A DNA stretch of 64,000 nt from Neisseria dentiae (GCF_024580525.1 NZ_JANIKQ010000012.1:1-64000), one strand, 5' to 3'. Numbered from the stretch's first letter, positions 37,632 through 46,307 are shown. Translations and numbers: made by a program. The notes: generated by a model not told the origin, from the letters alone.

Positions 37632-38870
37632 ATGGAAGAAGACAAAAGCACCGGCAGGCCCGGCAGCAGGCGGATGGAAGTTTTGCAGCAGTCTTTGGCC
37701 AAAAAGCAGGCTGCGTTCGACCAAAGCCTGCAAGCACATATCGACGATGTACGCTCGGCCAACGGACAGCCGCTTAACGACAAACGCACCGGCAGGCAGA
37801 CACTCGACCGCTGGGAGCAGCAGAACGACAGCCTGCGGACCAGGCAGGAAGATATTCAGAAAACGCAACGTGCCATTGAGCGCGAGCAGCATAAAATCGA
37901 CCGTGTCGCCCGTACCCCGATTCCCGAGTTTCTGAAGCCCATGCTGGAATCGGGCGAAATCAGCCAATGGCGCAAATACCCGAACCGTTTTTTTGTGAAG
38001 GGTGTGGATAAAGCCCGCATCATCTGGTTTGAAGACAATCAGGAATTCGGTTACAGCCATATACAGGGAATGCCGCCCGAGCAGCGGCCTTTGTTCAAGG
38101 CGGCCTACGACAAAATCCGTGCCATGCACAGCCGGATACGCGGGAGTTCCCCCGAACCCGCAGTTGCCGTAACAGAAGAAAGAAACACGGTACCGGGCAC
38201 CGGTATTTCCGCCGGAGCGTCTGCACCGTCTGAGAATCCCCCTGCACCAACTGCCGAGAATTCCGACTTTCCGCCCGGTACGGTACTCCGGCATCAAAAC
38301 CAGCATATCCGTGATGTTTATTTGGTTGTCGGTAAGGAAAAAAATGGCGGCCGGTATTTGTTACTGGGCGACGAACCCGTCAGTACACCCGTACTCAGGG
38401 AAAGTACCGCCGGAGAATTGGAACCGGCCGGACACCGTGCTTTTCAGACAAGCCTTGTTTATGAGAATGCCGATGCAGACAAAGCCTACCGGCTGTTTGA
38501 AAAGAATGCGTCCCGATACGAATCCCGTTACGAACTGATTTCCAAACCGGCTTTCTTCACCGCTTTCGGACAAACACAACCGGAAGTAGCGACACCACCA
38601 GCCGGGCAACCGCCCTGCGAACAATCCCTGCAAGAACGTTTGCAGTTAGCACAAGAGCGTTATACGGAGCAGACCCTTACCCTGCCGCCGCCGCAACAGG
38701 AACGCCGCCGTCTGCTGGAATCACAAATGGAAACCCTGATTAAAGGGCTGCCCGAGCAGACGCAGATGCAGGCGCGTATCAATTTTTATACCAGCCAGGT
38801 TGAAGAAAGATTACGGCAGGTTCAGAAGCCCGAACCGCCCGGACAAAGCGAAATTTCTTTTGATCGCTGA
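37632..38870 (+). CDS. Accessory conjugation protein with shared C-terminal module, function unknown
   Basis: The 412-residue protein has a charged helical N-terminal third, then a compact block with FFVKGVDKARIIWFEDNQEF near residues 118-137. A second beta-rich block follows near 215-315 (VLRHQNQHIRDVYLVVGKE). The last 60 residues contain GLPEQTQMQARINFY and end SFDR, a tail also seen in the next gene, in the Toprim/LPD7 protein and in the zeta toxin. I do not recognise the central domains. Position between the primase-like gene and mobC suggests a role with transferred DNA. Confidence 0.7.
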   Translation: MEEDKSTGRPGSRRMEVLQQSLAKKQAAFDQSLQAHIDDVRSANGQPLNDKRTGRQTLDRWEQQNDSLRTRQEDIQKTQRAIEREQHKIDRVARTPIPEFLKPMLESGEISQWRKYPNRFFVKGVDKARIIWFEDNQEFGYSHIQGMPPEQRPLFKAAYDKIRAMHSRIRGSSPEPAVAVTEERNTVPGTGISAGASAPSENPPAPTAENSDFPPGTVLRHQNQHIRDVYLVVGKEKNGGRYLLLGDEPVSTPVLRESTAGELEPAGHRAFQTSLVYENADADKAYRLFEKNASRYESRYELISKPAFFTAFGQTQPEVATPPAGQPPCEQSLQERLQLAQERYTEQTLTLPPPQQERRRLLESQMETLIKGLPEQTQMQARINFYTSQVEERLRQVQKPEPPGQSEISFDR

Positions 38871-38886
38871 TTTTTCTTGCACCGTT

Positions 38887-38913
38887 GGGCCGTCTGAAAT
38901 TTCAGACGGCCTT
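38887..38913. terminator. DUS palindrome terminator
   Basis: GGGCCGTCTGAAA directly abuts its complement TTTCAGACGGCCT, forming a perfect palindrome with T residues after it. The same palindrome recurs inside the next gene at 39800-39825. Confidence 0.8.
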
Positions 38914-38929
38914 CCTTTTTCGGAGCGCC

Positions 38930-40117
38930 ATGACTATGACAAAACAGCGGGAATCTCCCGGCTATTACGAAACCGAGAGCCGTATCGGCGGGCGTGAAGC
39001 CTATGAGACGGCCAAGGCTGCGGGCAAAACCGAACTGGATTACCGTCAATGGGTGCAGGTGCGCACGCCCGAATTCAAGGCATGGTTCGGCGATTGGCAA
39101 ACCGGGGCGGTTTCCCGCAATCTGCTGGACGGCAACGGCGAACCGAAGGTGTTTTACCCCGCTCCCGCGCCCGACCGCATTACCGTTACCCGGCAGGTTG
39201 TCCGCACGGAACAGCAGCAACGGCGCATCAGGAAAGAACAGACGCGCTATGTGAAATACGATACGCAGGGGCGGGTGCTGGCGGTGTCGTCCGTGCCGAA
39301 AGACGGGTTGGATGCCGAAACCCACACACGGACCCGTACCGTTTCCGTGCCGGTGGAAAAAATCGAAGCCGTTATCGAAACGCTCCGGTTTGCCGCGCAT
39401 GAAAGCCTGCGGACATTTACCGTCCATACCGCCGACAACCAAACCGTCGGTTATCTGTCGCTGTGGCGGGAATTTGCGGACGGGCCGCCGTTTCTCGGCG
39501 ACCGTCCCGTTTCCAAACCCGACGGCAGCTACCTTGTGCCGTACAAGGCCGAACTTGCGGAAGGATACCGCGGGCTGGGCATTGCGGCGGCGTTGTACCG
39601 TTTTGCCGAACGGCAAACCGGCGAACCCGTCTATCCCGCCCGTTCGCAAACCGACATGGCCAAAAGGTTTTGGGACAAACGCCGTCGCGAAGGCGGTTTC
39701 GGTGGCTATTTCGTCAACGGAGCCGGACAAATCAAGTCCGCCACCGACAACAGCGGGCTGTTCCGTCCCGATAATCCCTATACCGACGATTCCCCGTACA
39801 GGCCGTCTGAAATTTCAGACGGCCTTTCTCTTGTGGAAAACACTATGGAAAAAGAACCGACACGCGAAGCGGATATTCCGCACGGCGGCCTGAAAACGGC
39901 CAAGCATCACTACCAAATGCACATGGCCACCGCTGATACGGCGGAAAAGCTGCGCTGCTCTTTGCTGGAGCACGCGATGGAAAAAACCGTTGCCGGACTG
40001 CCGCCGGATATGCAGGTGGTGGCCCGTACCAATTTTTACCAGTCGATGGTGCGGGATTCCGTGGAACGGCAGTATGCGGACACCGTGCCGCCACCTGGAA
40101 CGGAATTGGAACGCTGA
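38930..40117 (+). CDS. Polyvalent-type protein with ART-like and GNAT-like regions, possible gene fusion
   Basis: A 395-residue protein. Near residues 45-75 it has RTPEFKAWFGDW then NGEPKVFYPA, the lead-in typical of ADP-ribosyltransferase-like polyvalent domains, but the usual YHGT is replaced. A GNAT-like acetyltransferase motif EGYRGLGIAAALYRFAE lies near 210. Near 267-285 is QIKSATDNSGLFRPDNP, a signature in phage and conjugative polyvalent proteins. A perfect uptake-sequence palindrome (39800-39825) then encodes RPSEISDGL and joins a 91-residue tail with GLPPDMQVVARTNFY ending ELER. That tail could also be translated alone from ATG 39845. Starts at 38930 and 38936 are both possible. Confidence 0.72.
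   Translation: MTMTKQRESPGYYETESRIGGREAYETAKAAGKTELDYRQWVQVRTPEFKAWFGDWQTGAVSRNLLDGNGEPKVFYPAPAPDRITVTRQVVRTEQQQRRIRKEQTRYVKYDTQGRVLAVSSVPKDGLDAETHTRTRTVSVPVEKIEAVIETLRFAAHESLRTFTVHTADNQTVGYLSLWREFADGPPFLGDRPVSKPDGSYLVPYKAELAEGYRGLGIAAALYRFAERQTGEPVYPARSQTDMAKRFWDKRRREGGFGGYFVNGAGQIKSATDNSGLFRPDNPYTDDSPYRPSEISDGLSLVENTMEKEPTREADIPHGGLKTAKHHYQMHMATADTAEKLRCSLLEHAMEKTVAGLPPDMQVVARTNFYQSMVRDSVERQYADTVPPPGTELER
39800..39825. repeat. Perfect DUS palindrome inside a reading frame
   Basis: AGGCCGTCTGAAA joined to TTTCAGACGGCCT inside the coding sequence of the ART/GNAT-like gene. The same palindrome is the intergenic terminator at 38887-38913. Its presence in frame suggests that an intergenic terminator was captured by a fusion of two genes. 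Confidence 0.85.
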
Positions 40118-40128
40118 TTCTGCTTACC

Positions 40129-40154
40129 GCCCGACAGCTAAAAAGCTGCCGGGC
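40129..40154 (+). terminator. Hairpin upstream of mobC
   Basis: GCCCGACAGCT and AGCTGCCGGGC form an 11-bp stem with one mismatch and are followed by a short T run. It is most simply a terminator. Because it lies just before mobC it was considered as an oriT arm, but no nic motif is present. Confidence 0.65.
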
Positions 40155-40173
40155 CTTATTTTGGAAGTACCTG

Positions 40174-40716
40174 ATGGATAACGACAGTCAAAATAAAAGC
40201 CGTCCCGTCCGCGTATTCGGGCTGAGTATCACGGAATTAGAAGCCCTGCGCGAACTTGCGCTGAAACGATACGGCAAGCCCAGCGTGTCGCTGTTGGCCA
40301 AAAAGCTGTTACAGGCGCAGCTGGAGACGCCGGAGGAACCCGAAGCGGTCAAACTGCCGCCGCCGAAGTGCCGCCGCCGTATTACCGTGCGCCTACCCGA
40401 TAAAGACCGCGCCTACCTTGAGGCGGCAGCGGAACTGCGGCGCGGCACCATTAACGATGTGGCACGCGACATTATCCAGTCGCACATCTACCGGCATCCC
40501 ATGCTGTCCGCGTATGAAGCCGATACGCTGTATCAGTCCAATTACCAGCTATTGCTGATCGGCCGCAACATCAACCAAATTGCCCGCCATCTGAACGCGG
40601 GCGAAAACGCATCTTTGAACAGCCGGCAGATTACCGAACTGAAAAAATTTATTGATGCCCATATCGCCAAAGTAAACCATGTGCTGCAAGCCAACCGCCG
40701 CCGGATGCGCGGCTGA
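40174..40716 (+). CDS. mobC: MobC-like relaxosome accessory protein
   Basis: The 180-residue protein is expected to bind DNA near oriT and aid relaxase loading. The N-terminal half is ribbon-helix-helix-like (RRRITVRLPDKDRAYLEAAA). The C-terminal part carries the MobC family block LLIGRNINQIARHLNAGENA with LKKFIDAHIAKVNHVL. It lies directly before the relaxase gene, the usual order in MOBP modules. Start ATG 40174. Confidence 0.88.
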   Translation: MDNDSQNKSRPVRVFGLSITELEALRELALKRYGKPSVSLLAKKLLQAQLETPEEPEAVKLPPPKCRRRITVRLPDKDRAYLEAAAELRRGTINDVARDIIQSHIYRHPMLSAYEADTLYQSNYQLLLIGRNINQIARHLNAGENASLNSRQITELKKFIDAHIAKVNHVLQANRRRMRG

Positions 40717-40731
40717 CGTGAAAACAGAATT

Positions 40732-41799
40732 ATGACCGTACACAAAAAAATAGACGACTGGTTTCTGGGCTATAAAACCCGCTCTGTGAAGGCCAAACAA
40801 GACGGCGGCCTGTATTTCGGCGGCGGCCGCAGCAAGCCGTCCAAGCCGCTGAAAGCCGGCAGCGGTTTAGCCAACCTGCGCGCCGCCGCCCTAAAACATC
40901 CCGAAGTGATGGTAAAAATCCCCAAACGGCTGAGCAGTAACTCAAAAGGAATGCGCGGCATCCGCAACCATCTGGACTATGTGTCGCGCAACGGCGAAGT
41001 GCCGTTGGAAAACCAGTCCGGCGAAAAACTGATCGGCAAACGGGCGGTAAAAGGGTTTGTCAACGACTGGCAGAAACTGGGTATTCCCGAGGAAAGCAAG
41101 CATAAGGAAGCACTCAATATCGTGCTGTCCATGCCCGAAGGCACACCGCCGGATGCGGTGTTGAACGCCGCCCGCAACTTCGCGGCCGAGCAGTTCGCCG
41201 GGCACCAGTATGCATTCGGCCTGCACCACGACAGCCACGGCCCCGACGAGCCGAAACACCCCCACGTCCACCTGTGCGTACTGATGCGCGATGAGTACGG
41301 GCAACGGCTCAACCCGCGCAAAGCCGATCTGTTCGAGTGGCGCGTCCGCTTTGCCGAAAAGCTGCGCGAAGAAGGGGTTTTGTGCGCGGCCACCAAGCGT
41401 ATCCACCGGGGCAAAACACAAAAGCCCGAAAACAGCCTGCTCCGTGCCATGCGCCAGCGCGGCGTGCTCAGCAATGCCGCCCGCCGGCAGGCGGAGGAAC
41501 TGATTGAAGCGGTAAAAAACAGCGACCGCCCCAAACATCCGTTTTTGAAAGAAACCATGCGTACACGCGGCATCGTGCTCGAGCAATACGGGCAGATAGC
41601 CAAAGAACTGTACAAGATGGGGCATAAAACCGAAGCCCGCATCATCAGCAAGCTGGCAAAAGACGTGGCCGGGCAGGATTTTACGACCAAAGCGCAGAGC
41701 CAATACGACAATATCCGCGACCACCGCCCTGCCATCGAGCAACTGCAACAGCAGCTGGCAGCGGAGAAAGACAAGCAGGATAAAGAAATACCCCGTTAA
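40732..41799 (+). CDS. mobA: MOBP-type relaxase
   Basis: This enzyme nicks oriT and stays bound to the 5' end to pilot the strand into the recipient. The 355-residue protein has a likely catalytic Tyr at Y83 (RNHLDYVSRNGE) and the metal-binding His motif LHHDSHG...HPHVHLCVLM with H166, H178 and H180. These are features of TraI/VirD2-like MOBP enzymes. The C-terminal part is helical and ends EIPR, with no fused primase or helicase. Start 15 bases after mobC. The predicted nic site lies 8.7 kb away. Confidence 0.9.
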   Translation: MTVHKKIDDWFLGYKTRSVKAKQDGGLYFGGGRSKPSKPLKAGSGLANLRAAALKHPEVMVKIPKRLSSNSKGMRGIRNHLDYVSRNGEVPLENQSGEKLIGKRAVKGFVNDWQKLGIPEESKHKEALNIVLSMPEGTPPDAVLNAARNFAAEQFAGHQYAFGLHHDSHGPDEPKHPHVHLCVLMRDEYGQRLNPRKADLFEWRVRFAEKLREEGVLCAATKRIHRGKTQKPENSLLRAMRQRGVLSNAARRQAEELIEAVKNSDRPKHPFLKETMRTRGIVLEQYGQIAKELYKMGHKTEARIISKLAKDVAGQDFTTKAQSQYDNIRDHRPAIEQLQQQLAAEKDKQDKEIPR

Positions 41800-41865
41800 A
41801 TATTACTGACGAACTTCCTTATTTCAATGCTGTCTCATTCTTTCCAATTGAAAAAAGGAGATGAT

Positions 41866-42108
41866 ATGGACTCTAAAGTAAAAGCAGCATTTACTGCTGT
41901 TGCAATACTGTTTTCTTCCTTGTCATTTGCACAATGGTCTCAATATCCCGCATGTTCAAAACAGTATGAATCTGACCGTGCCGCCTGCAATAAAATGCAG
42001 GGTAGTAAAGCAAAGAAAGAAAGCTGTTGGGCATCTGCATCTGAAAGATTGGCTTATTGCAACAAAACCAAAGGTACTACGGGAACTCCGGCGTTACTGA
42101 ATAAATAA
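41866..42108 (+). CDS. Small secreted Cys-containing protein, unknown
   Basis: The 80-residue protein has a signal peptide (AFTAVAILFSSLSFAQ) and a mature part with four cysteines (PACSKQY, AACNKM, SCWAS, AYCNKT). These could form two disulfides in the periplasm. AAAAAAGGAG precedes ATG 41866. It is followed by an apparent partner gene of 99 residues. No family recognised. Confidence 0.65.
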   Translation: MDSKVKAAFTAVAILFSSLSFAQWSQYPACSKQYESDRAACNKMQGSKAKKESCWASASERLAYCNKTKGTTGTPALLNK

Positions 42109-42119
42109 AGGAATATATG

Positions 42120-42416
42120 ATGTCTGACAAGCTGACTAAAGATACGGCAATCGCCCACAGGGTGCTTGAGTTGAAGGAAAATCCTTCGGAGAAAGTGGAT
42201 GTGTTTATAGGAAATCCTTTCCAGTTGGGCAAGGATGAATGGGCGTGTCCGTATAGAATAGTAGGTGGCGGTATTGATTTAAATTTGCAGATTATCGGTG
42301 TGGATAGTGTTCAGGCTTTACAGCTTGTCTTCCCCATCATAGATAGTGCCATTGTCGGCACCGATGTACCCCTGCTTTGGGATGGTGAGGAATATTTAGG
42401 TTTTACTCCTAAGTAG
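42120..42416 (+). CDS. Unknown 98-residue soluble protein (DUF6968-like)
   Basis: The protein is acidic, with KENPSEKVDVFIGNPFQ and a C-terminal WDGEEYLGFTP, resembling a family of small immunity-like or stress proteins (DUF6968). That assignment is from memory and not firm. GGAAT before two consecutive ATGs (42117, 42120) leaves the start uncertain by one codon. It is followed by a strong terminator. Confidence 0.6.
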   Translation: MSDKLTKDTAIAHRVLELKENPSEKVDVFIGNPFQLGKDEWACPYRIVGGGIDLNLQIIGVDSVQALQLVFPIIDSAIVGTDVPLLWDGEEYLGFTPK

Positions 42417-42434
42417 TTGGAAATAAATATTAAT

Positions 42435-42462
42435 AAACCCCGTTCGAGAACGAACGGGGTTT
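42435..42462 (+). terminator. Rho-independent terminator
   Basis: AAACCCCGTTCG and CGAACGGGGTTT around AGAA with a T-rich tail. It ends the small secreted protein block and precedes the methyltransferase cluster. Confidence 0.9.
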
Positions 42463-42480
42463 TATTTTTTGGTGGGAATA

Positions 42481-43464
42481 ATGAAAATCAAGAATACCTT
42501 GTTTACCGGCGACTGCCGGCAGATTCTGCCCGAACTGGCTTCACAGGGGGTGAAAGTGCAAACCTGCATTACCTCGCCGCCGTATTACGGCCTGCGCGAT
42601 TACGGCTGCACCGGGCAAATCGGCTTGGAGCCGACCGTAGCCGAATATGTCGATAACTTGGTGCAAGTATTCCGCCTGGTGCGCGACGTGCTGGCAGACG
42701 ACGGCACCTTATGGCTCAACCTCGGCGACAGCTATGCGGGTAGCGGCAAAGGCCGCAATGCCGACGGCAGCCCGTTTGCCGGGCATCAGAATTCGTTTCA
42801 GACCGCCACTCAATTGAAAGGCCGTCTGAAAACCACACCGCTTTCAGACGGCCTGAAAGCCAAAGACTTGATCGGTATCCCGTGGCGGGTGGCTTTGGCG
42901 TTGCAGGCCGACGGCTGGTATCTGCGCCAAGACATCATTTGGCACAAAACCAACCCCATGCCCGAATCCGTAACCGACCGCTGCGTCCGTTCACACGAAT
43001 ATCTCTTCTTGTTATCCAAAAACAGCCGTTACTACTTCGATCACGAAGCCATCAGGGAGCCGTCGGACAGTTACCACCGCCCCGGTGCCGGCAGGCAGCA
43101 CGACTTCTGCCGCACCAGCGGCAAATACACTCAAAAACCCAATCCCGGCCAAAGCATGACCCAGCACCGCAGCAACCGCGAGCACACCCCCGCGCGTCCG
43201 CAGCGGAACAAACGCAGCGTATGGCCGGTTTCTACCGTTGCCGCCCGCCACGACCATTTGGCGGCTTTCCCGCCGAAACTGATCGAGCCTTGTATTTTGG
43301 CCGGTTCACGCGCGGATGATTTGGTGCTCGACCCGTTTTCAGGGAGCGGCACGGTGGCGGAAACGGCCAACCGCTTGGGGCGGCGGTGGGTAGGTATTGA
43401 GTTAAACCCCGCCTTTACTGCCTTGCATGAACAACGGACGGCACAGCAGGCAATCGGTTTTTAA
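42481..43464 (+). CDS. Orphan DNA methyltransferase, beta class (N4-cytosine or N6-adenine)
   Basis: A 327-residue methyltransferase with catalytic TSPPYYGLRDYG near residues 31-42 and the SAM-binding DPFSGSGT near 284. This N-to-C order defines the beta class. No restriction endonuclease lies beside it, so it may protect element DNA from host enzymes. An inverted uptake-sequence pair lies inside the frame (about 42820-42855), encoding GRLKTTPLSDGL, within the variable recognition region. ATG 42481 preceded by GGTGGGAAT. Confidence 0.9.
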   Translation: MKIKNTLFTGDCRQILPELASQGVKVQTCITSPPYYGLRDYGCTGQIGLEPTVAEYVDNLVQVFRLVRDVLADDGTLWLNLGDSYAGSGKGRNADGSPFAGHQNSFQTATQLKGRLKTTPLSDGLKAKDLIGIPWRVALALQADGWYLRQDIIWHKTNPMPESVTDRCVRSHEYLFLLSKNSRYYFDHEAIREPSDSYHRPGAGRQHDFCRTSGKYTQKPNPGQSMTQHRSNREHTPARPQRNKRSVWPVSTVAARHDHLAAFPPKLIEPCILAGSRADDLVLDPFSGSGTVAETANRLGRRWVGIELNPAFTALHEQRTAQQAIGF

Positions 43465-43480
43465 TATTGGAAAATTTTTT

Positions 43481-44230
43481 ATGGCCAACAGCAATATCGA
43501 ATGGACGGAACAGGCATGGAACCCCATAACCGGCTGCATCAAAATTTCGCCCGGATGCAAAAACTGCTACGCCGAAACAATGGCAAAACGGCTTCAGTCA
43601 ATGGGAGCGGCCGGTTATGAAAACGGTTTTGCCCTTACCCTGATGGAAGGCCGTCTGAAAGAACCTGCCGACAGAAAAAAGCCGGCGGTTTATTTTGTGA
43701 ACTCCATGTCCGATACGTTTCACGAAGACGTGCCGTTTACCTACATCGACCGCATTTTTGAAACTATCCGGCAAACACCGCAGCACACCTATCAGATTCT
43801 GACCAAACGGGCGGAGCGGATGGCCGAATACTTCCGCTCCCGTTCCATACCGGAAAACGTATGGCTCGGTGTATCGGTGGAAGACCGCCGCTACGGGCTG
43901 CCGCGAATAGATGTGCTGCGGCATATCCCCGCCACCGTCCGTTTCATCTCCGCCGAACCGCTGCTGGAAGATTTGGGCAAGCTCAATCTGACGGGAATCG
44001 ATTGGGTCATCGTAGGCGGGGAATCCGGCTCCAAAGCAAGACAGATGCAGGCCGTGTGGGTAGAAAACATTCTGCGGCAATGCGAGGCCGCCGGAACCGC
44101 ATTCTTCTTCAAACAATGGGGTAGTTGGGGAGCGGACGGCATCAAACGCAGCAAACGTGCCAACGGTTGCCTGCTCAACGGAAGTGTCCGGCAGGAATTT
44201 CCCATGCCTTTACGCAGGAAGTCAAAATGA
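43481..44230 (+). CDS. DUF5131 (phage Gp37/Gp68) family protein
   Basis: The 249-residue protein starts MANSNIEWTEQAWNPITGC and has the Cys motif CIKISPGCKNC, likely binding an iron-sulfur cluster or metal. YFVNSMSDTFHEDVP and VIVGGESG are family blocks. DUF5131 proteins occur in phages and mobile elements and are related to radical-SAM-like or three-Cys-motif proteins; the substrate is unknown. It is sandwiched between two DNA methyltransferases and overlaps the second by 4 bases, so the three form one operon. Confidence 0.9.
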   Translation: MANSNIEWTEQAWNPITGCIKISPGCKNCYAETMAKRLQSMGAAGYENGFALTLMEGRLKEPADRKKPAVYFVNSMSDTFHEDVPFTYIDRIFETIRQTPQHTYQILTKRAERMAEYFRSRSIPENVWLGVSVEDRRYGLPRIDVLRHIPATVRFISAEPLLEDLGKLNLTGIDWVIVGGESGSKARQMQAVWVENILRQCEAAGTAFFFKQWGSWGADGIKRSKRANGCLLNGSVRQEFPMPLRRKSK

Positions 44231-45924
44231 CCAAACAATACACATTAGACTTGAGATACAAACAAATCGGCGACCTGTTCGCCGGCGGCGGCGGAGCAAG
44301 CTGCGCTATCGAACAGGCTACCGGAATGTATGTGGATTTTGCAGTTAACCACGATGAGCAGGCCATTTCCATGCACACGGCCAACCACCCGCAAACCATA
44401 CACTACCAAACCGACGTGTACGAGGTTGACCCGTATTTGGCCTGTCGCGGCCGTCCCGTCGGCCTGCTGCATCTCAGCCCCGACTGCACGCACCACAGCC
44501 AAGCCGCAGGCGGCCAGCCGCGCGACAACGCAACCCGTTCTTTGAGTTGGGTGGGCAAACGCTGGGCGGCTCAGGTGCGGCCGGACATCATCACGCTGGA
44601 GAACGTCGAGCAGATCACCCGTTGGGGCCGGTTGGTGGCCAAACGCGATAAAGCCACCGGCCGTGTAATCAAACTGGACAAAACCGTCGCCGCCCCCGGC
44701 GAACGGGTACCGGTGCAGCAACAATATTTGGTGCCCGACCCCAAACACGCGGGGGAACGGTGGCGGAAGTTTGTGCGCGAGCTGGAAAAGCTCGGCTACA
44801 CCGTGGAGTGGCGGACGCTGGTTGCTGCCGACTATGGCGCACCCACTACCCGCAAACGGTTGTTTATGGTTGCCCGTTGCGACGGTCAGCCGATTGTGTG
44901 GCCAGAACCGACGCACCATAAAAACCCGAAAAAGGGGCAGAAAAAATGGCGTGCCGCCGCCGAATGTATTGATTGGTCCGTGCCCGGCAAGTCCATCTTC
45001 GGGCGTGAAAAACCGCTGGCCGAAGCCACCATGCGCCGGATTGCCAAGGGTGTCAAAAAGTTTGTTTTGGGTAATCCGAATCCGTTTATCGTGCCGATTG
45101 CCCATTACAACGGTTCCGAGCCGGTGCACGATGCCACCGAACCGCTACGAACCATTACGGCATATCCCAAGGGTGGCAGTTTTTCCGTAGTTTCCCCCAT
45201 ACTGGTTAACGCCGCCCACGGCGAAGGCAGCGGCCGCACCAAACGGCGCGGTATCGGCAGCCGGGATATTACCGATGCCCTCGGCACCGTAACCGCCTCC
45301 GGCTGTGGCGGCCACGCGGTGGCTGGGGCCTATCTGATGCAGGCCAACGGCGGCTACAATGCCATTCACGGCAAAGACGCTGCCGAACCGATGACCACCA
45401 TTACCAACAGCGGCAGCCAGCAGCAATTGGTATCCGCCTGTCTGATACGGCAATTCGGTGCCAGCACCGGCAGCGACATCGCCGCGCCTATGGGTACGGT
45501 GATGACCGACGGCGGCGGCGGTAAAACGTCGTTGGCCATCTGTGAGCTGGGGAGTGCGGAGGAGCGCGCACTCAAGGTGGCCGCGTTCCTGATTAACTAC
45601 TACGGCAATGGCGACGCCCGCGATCTGACTGCGCCGATGGACACGCTGACAACCAAAGACCGTTTGGCTTTGGTTACCGTATATATCAACCGGCAACCGT
45701 ACTACATCGTGGACATCACGCTGCGGATGTTGCTGCCGAAAGAGTTATTCAAAGCTCAGGGTTTTCCTGACGACTACATCTTCGACCGCGACCATACGGG
45801 CAAACCGCTGACCAAAACCGCCCAGGTGCGGATGTGCGGCAACTCCGTATCACCGCCGCCGATGGCCGCGCTGATACGCGCCAACTGGCGGCCCGAGCCG
45901 GCCGAAATGGCCTGTGCCGCTTAG
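44227..45924 (+). CDS. DNA cytosine-5 methyltransferase, orphan
   Basis: The 565-residue protein has SAM motif DLFAGGGGASCAIE (16-29), a catalytic cysteine in SPDCTHHSQA (C87) and ENV motif LENVEQ (125-130). The PC motif is the variant PDC seen in phage-type enzymes. A long glycine-rich middle region with repeated AEPMTTITNSGSQQ-like blocks precedes the conserved MLLPKELFKAQGFP and CGNSVSPP motifs. No partner endonuclease. It probably modifies element DNA against restriction. Confidence 0.9.
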   Translation: MTKQYTLDLRYKQIGDLFAGGGGASCAIEQATGMYVDFAVNHDEQAISMHTANHPQTIHYQTDVYEVDPYLACRGRPVGLLHLSPDCTHHSQAAGGQPRDNATRSLSWVGKRWAAQVRPDIITLENVEQITRWGRLVAKRDKATGRVIKLDKTVAAPGERVPVQQQYLVPDPKHAGERWRKFVRELEKLGYTVEWRTLVAADYGAPTTRKRLFMVARCDGQPIVWPEPTHHKNPKKGQKKWRAAAECIDWSVPGKSIFGREKPLAEATMRRIAKGVKKFVLGNPNPFIVPIAHYNGSEPVHDATEPLRTITAYPKGGSFSVVSPILVNAAHGEGSGRTKRRGIGSRDITDALGTVTASGCGGHAVAGAYLMQANGGYNAIHGKDAAEPMTTITNSGSQQQLVSACLIRQFGASTGSDIAAPMGTVMTDGGGGKTSLAICELGSAEERALKVAAFLINYYGNGDARDLTAPMDTLTTKDRLALVTVYINRQPYYIVDITLRMLLPKELFKAQGFPDDYIFDRDHTGKPLTKTAQVRMCGNSVSPPPMAALIRANWRPEPAEMACAA

Positions 45925-45956
45925 GTCGGATACCTACAAATATGGAAAGGAAAAAT

Positions 45957-46307
45957 ATGATAGGTAAAACAGATAACGAATCAGAAAACAGGCGGATACT
46001 GCCTGATTCTGCGCTGTGGCTGCTCATCGTCTTAAATGCTTTGTTTGTTCTGCTGTTCCTGGTAATTGCAGCCTACACCTTCTACGCCGTTATTCTTTCG
46101 GTCAGGGCGGCTGATTCCCCCGTCTTTCAATCCGGATTGTTGGATAATTTAGTGATTGCATTGGTCGTATTTGGGTTTCCCGTTGCGCTGCTGAATGCCG
46201 CAGCAGAGCGGTGGCAGTACGGCCGTCTGAAGTTATCCACCATATTGCCTTTGGCAGCCAGTTCGCTGCTTTTTGTTGTCTATATCTGCTTGATAATCAC
46301 CAACTAA
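45957..46307 (+). CDS. Small polytopic membrane protein, unknown
   Basis: A 116-residue protein with three hydrophobic segments (LWLLIVLNALFVLLFLVI, LVIALVVFGFPVALL, STILPLAASSLLFVVYI). ATG 45957 has GGAAAGGA upstream; the in-frame ATG at 45942 is less well placed. It follows the C5 methyltransferase and a terminator follows it. No family recognised. Confidence 0.6.
   Translation: MIGKTDNESENRRILPDSALWLLIVLNALFVLLFLVIAAYTFYAVILSVRAADSPVFQSGLLDNLVIALVVFGFPVALLNAAAERWQYGRLKLSTILPLAASSLLFVVYICLIITN

Noticed and set aside
40129..40154. Hairpin before mobC considered as oriT
   Set aside because: It has terminator form and no nic-like motif; the IncP-type CCTATCCTG/C motif lies at 50525 beside a TraK-like gene, a better candidate.
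42435..42471. CRISPR-like repeats in the accessory region
   Set aside because: The repeats seen in the element are uptake-sequence pairs and simple terminators; no regularly spaced repeat-spacer array exists.
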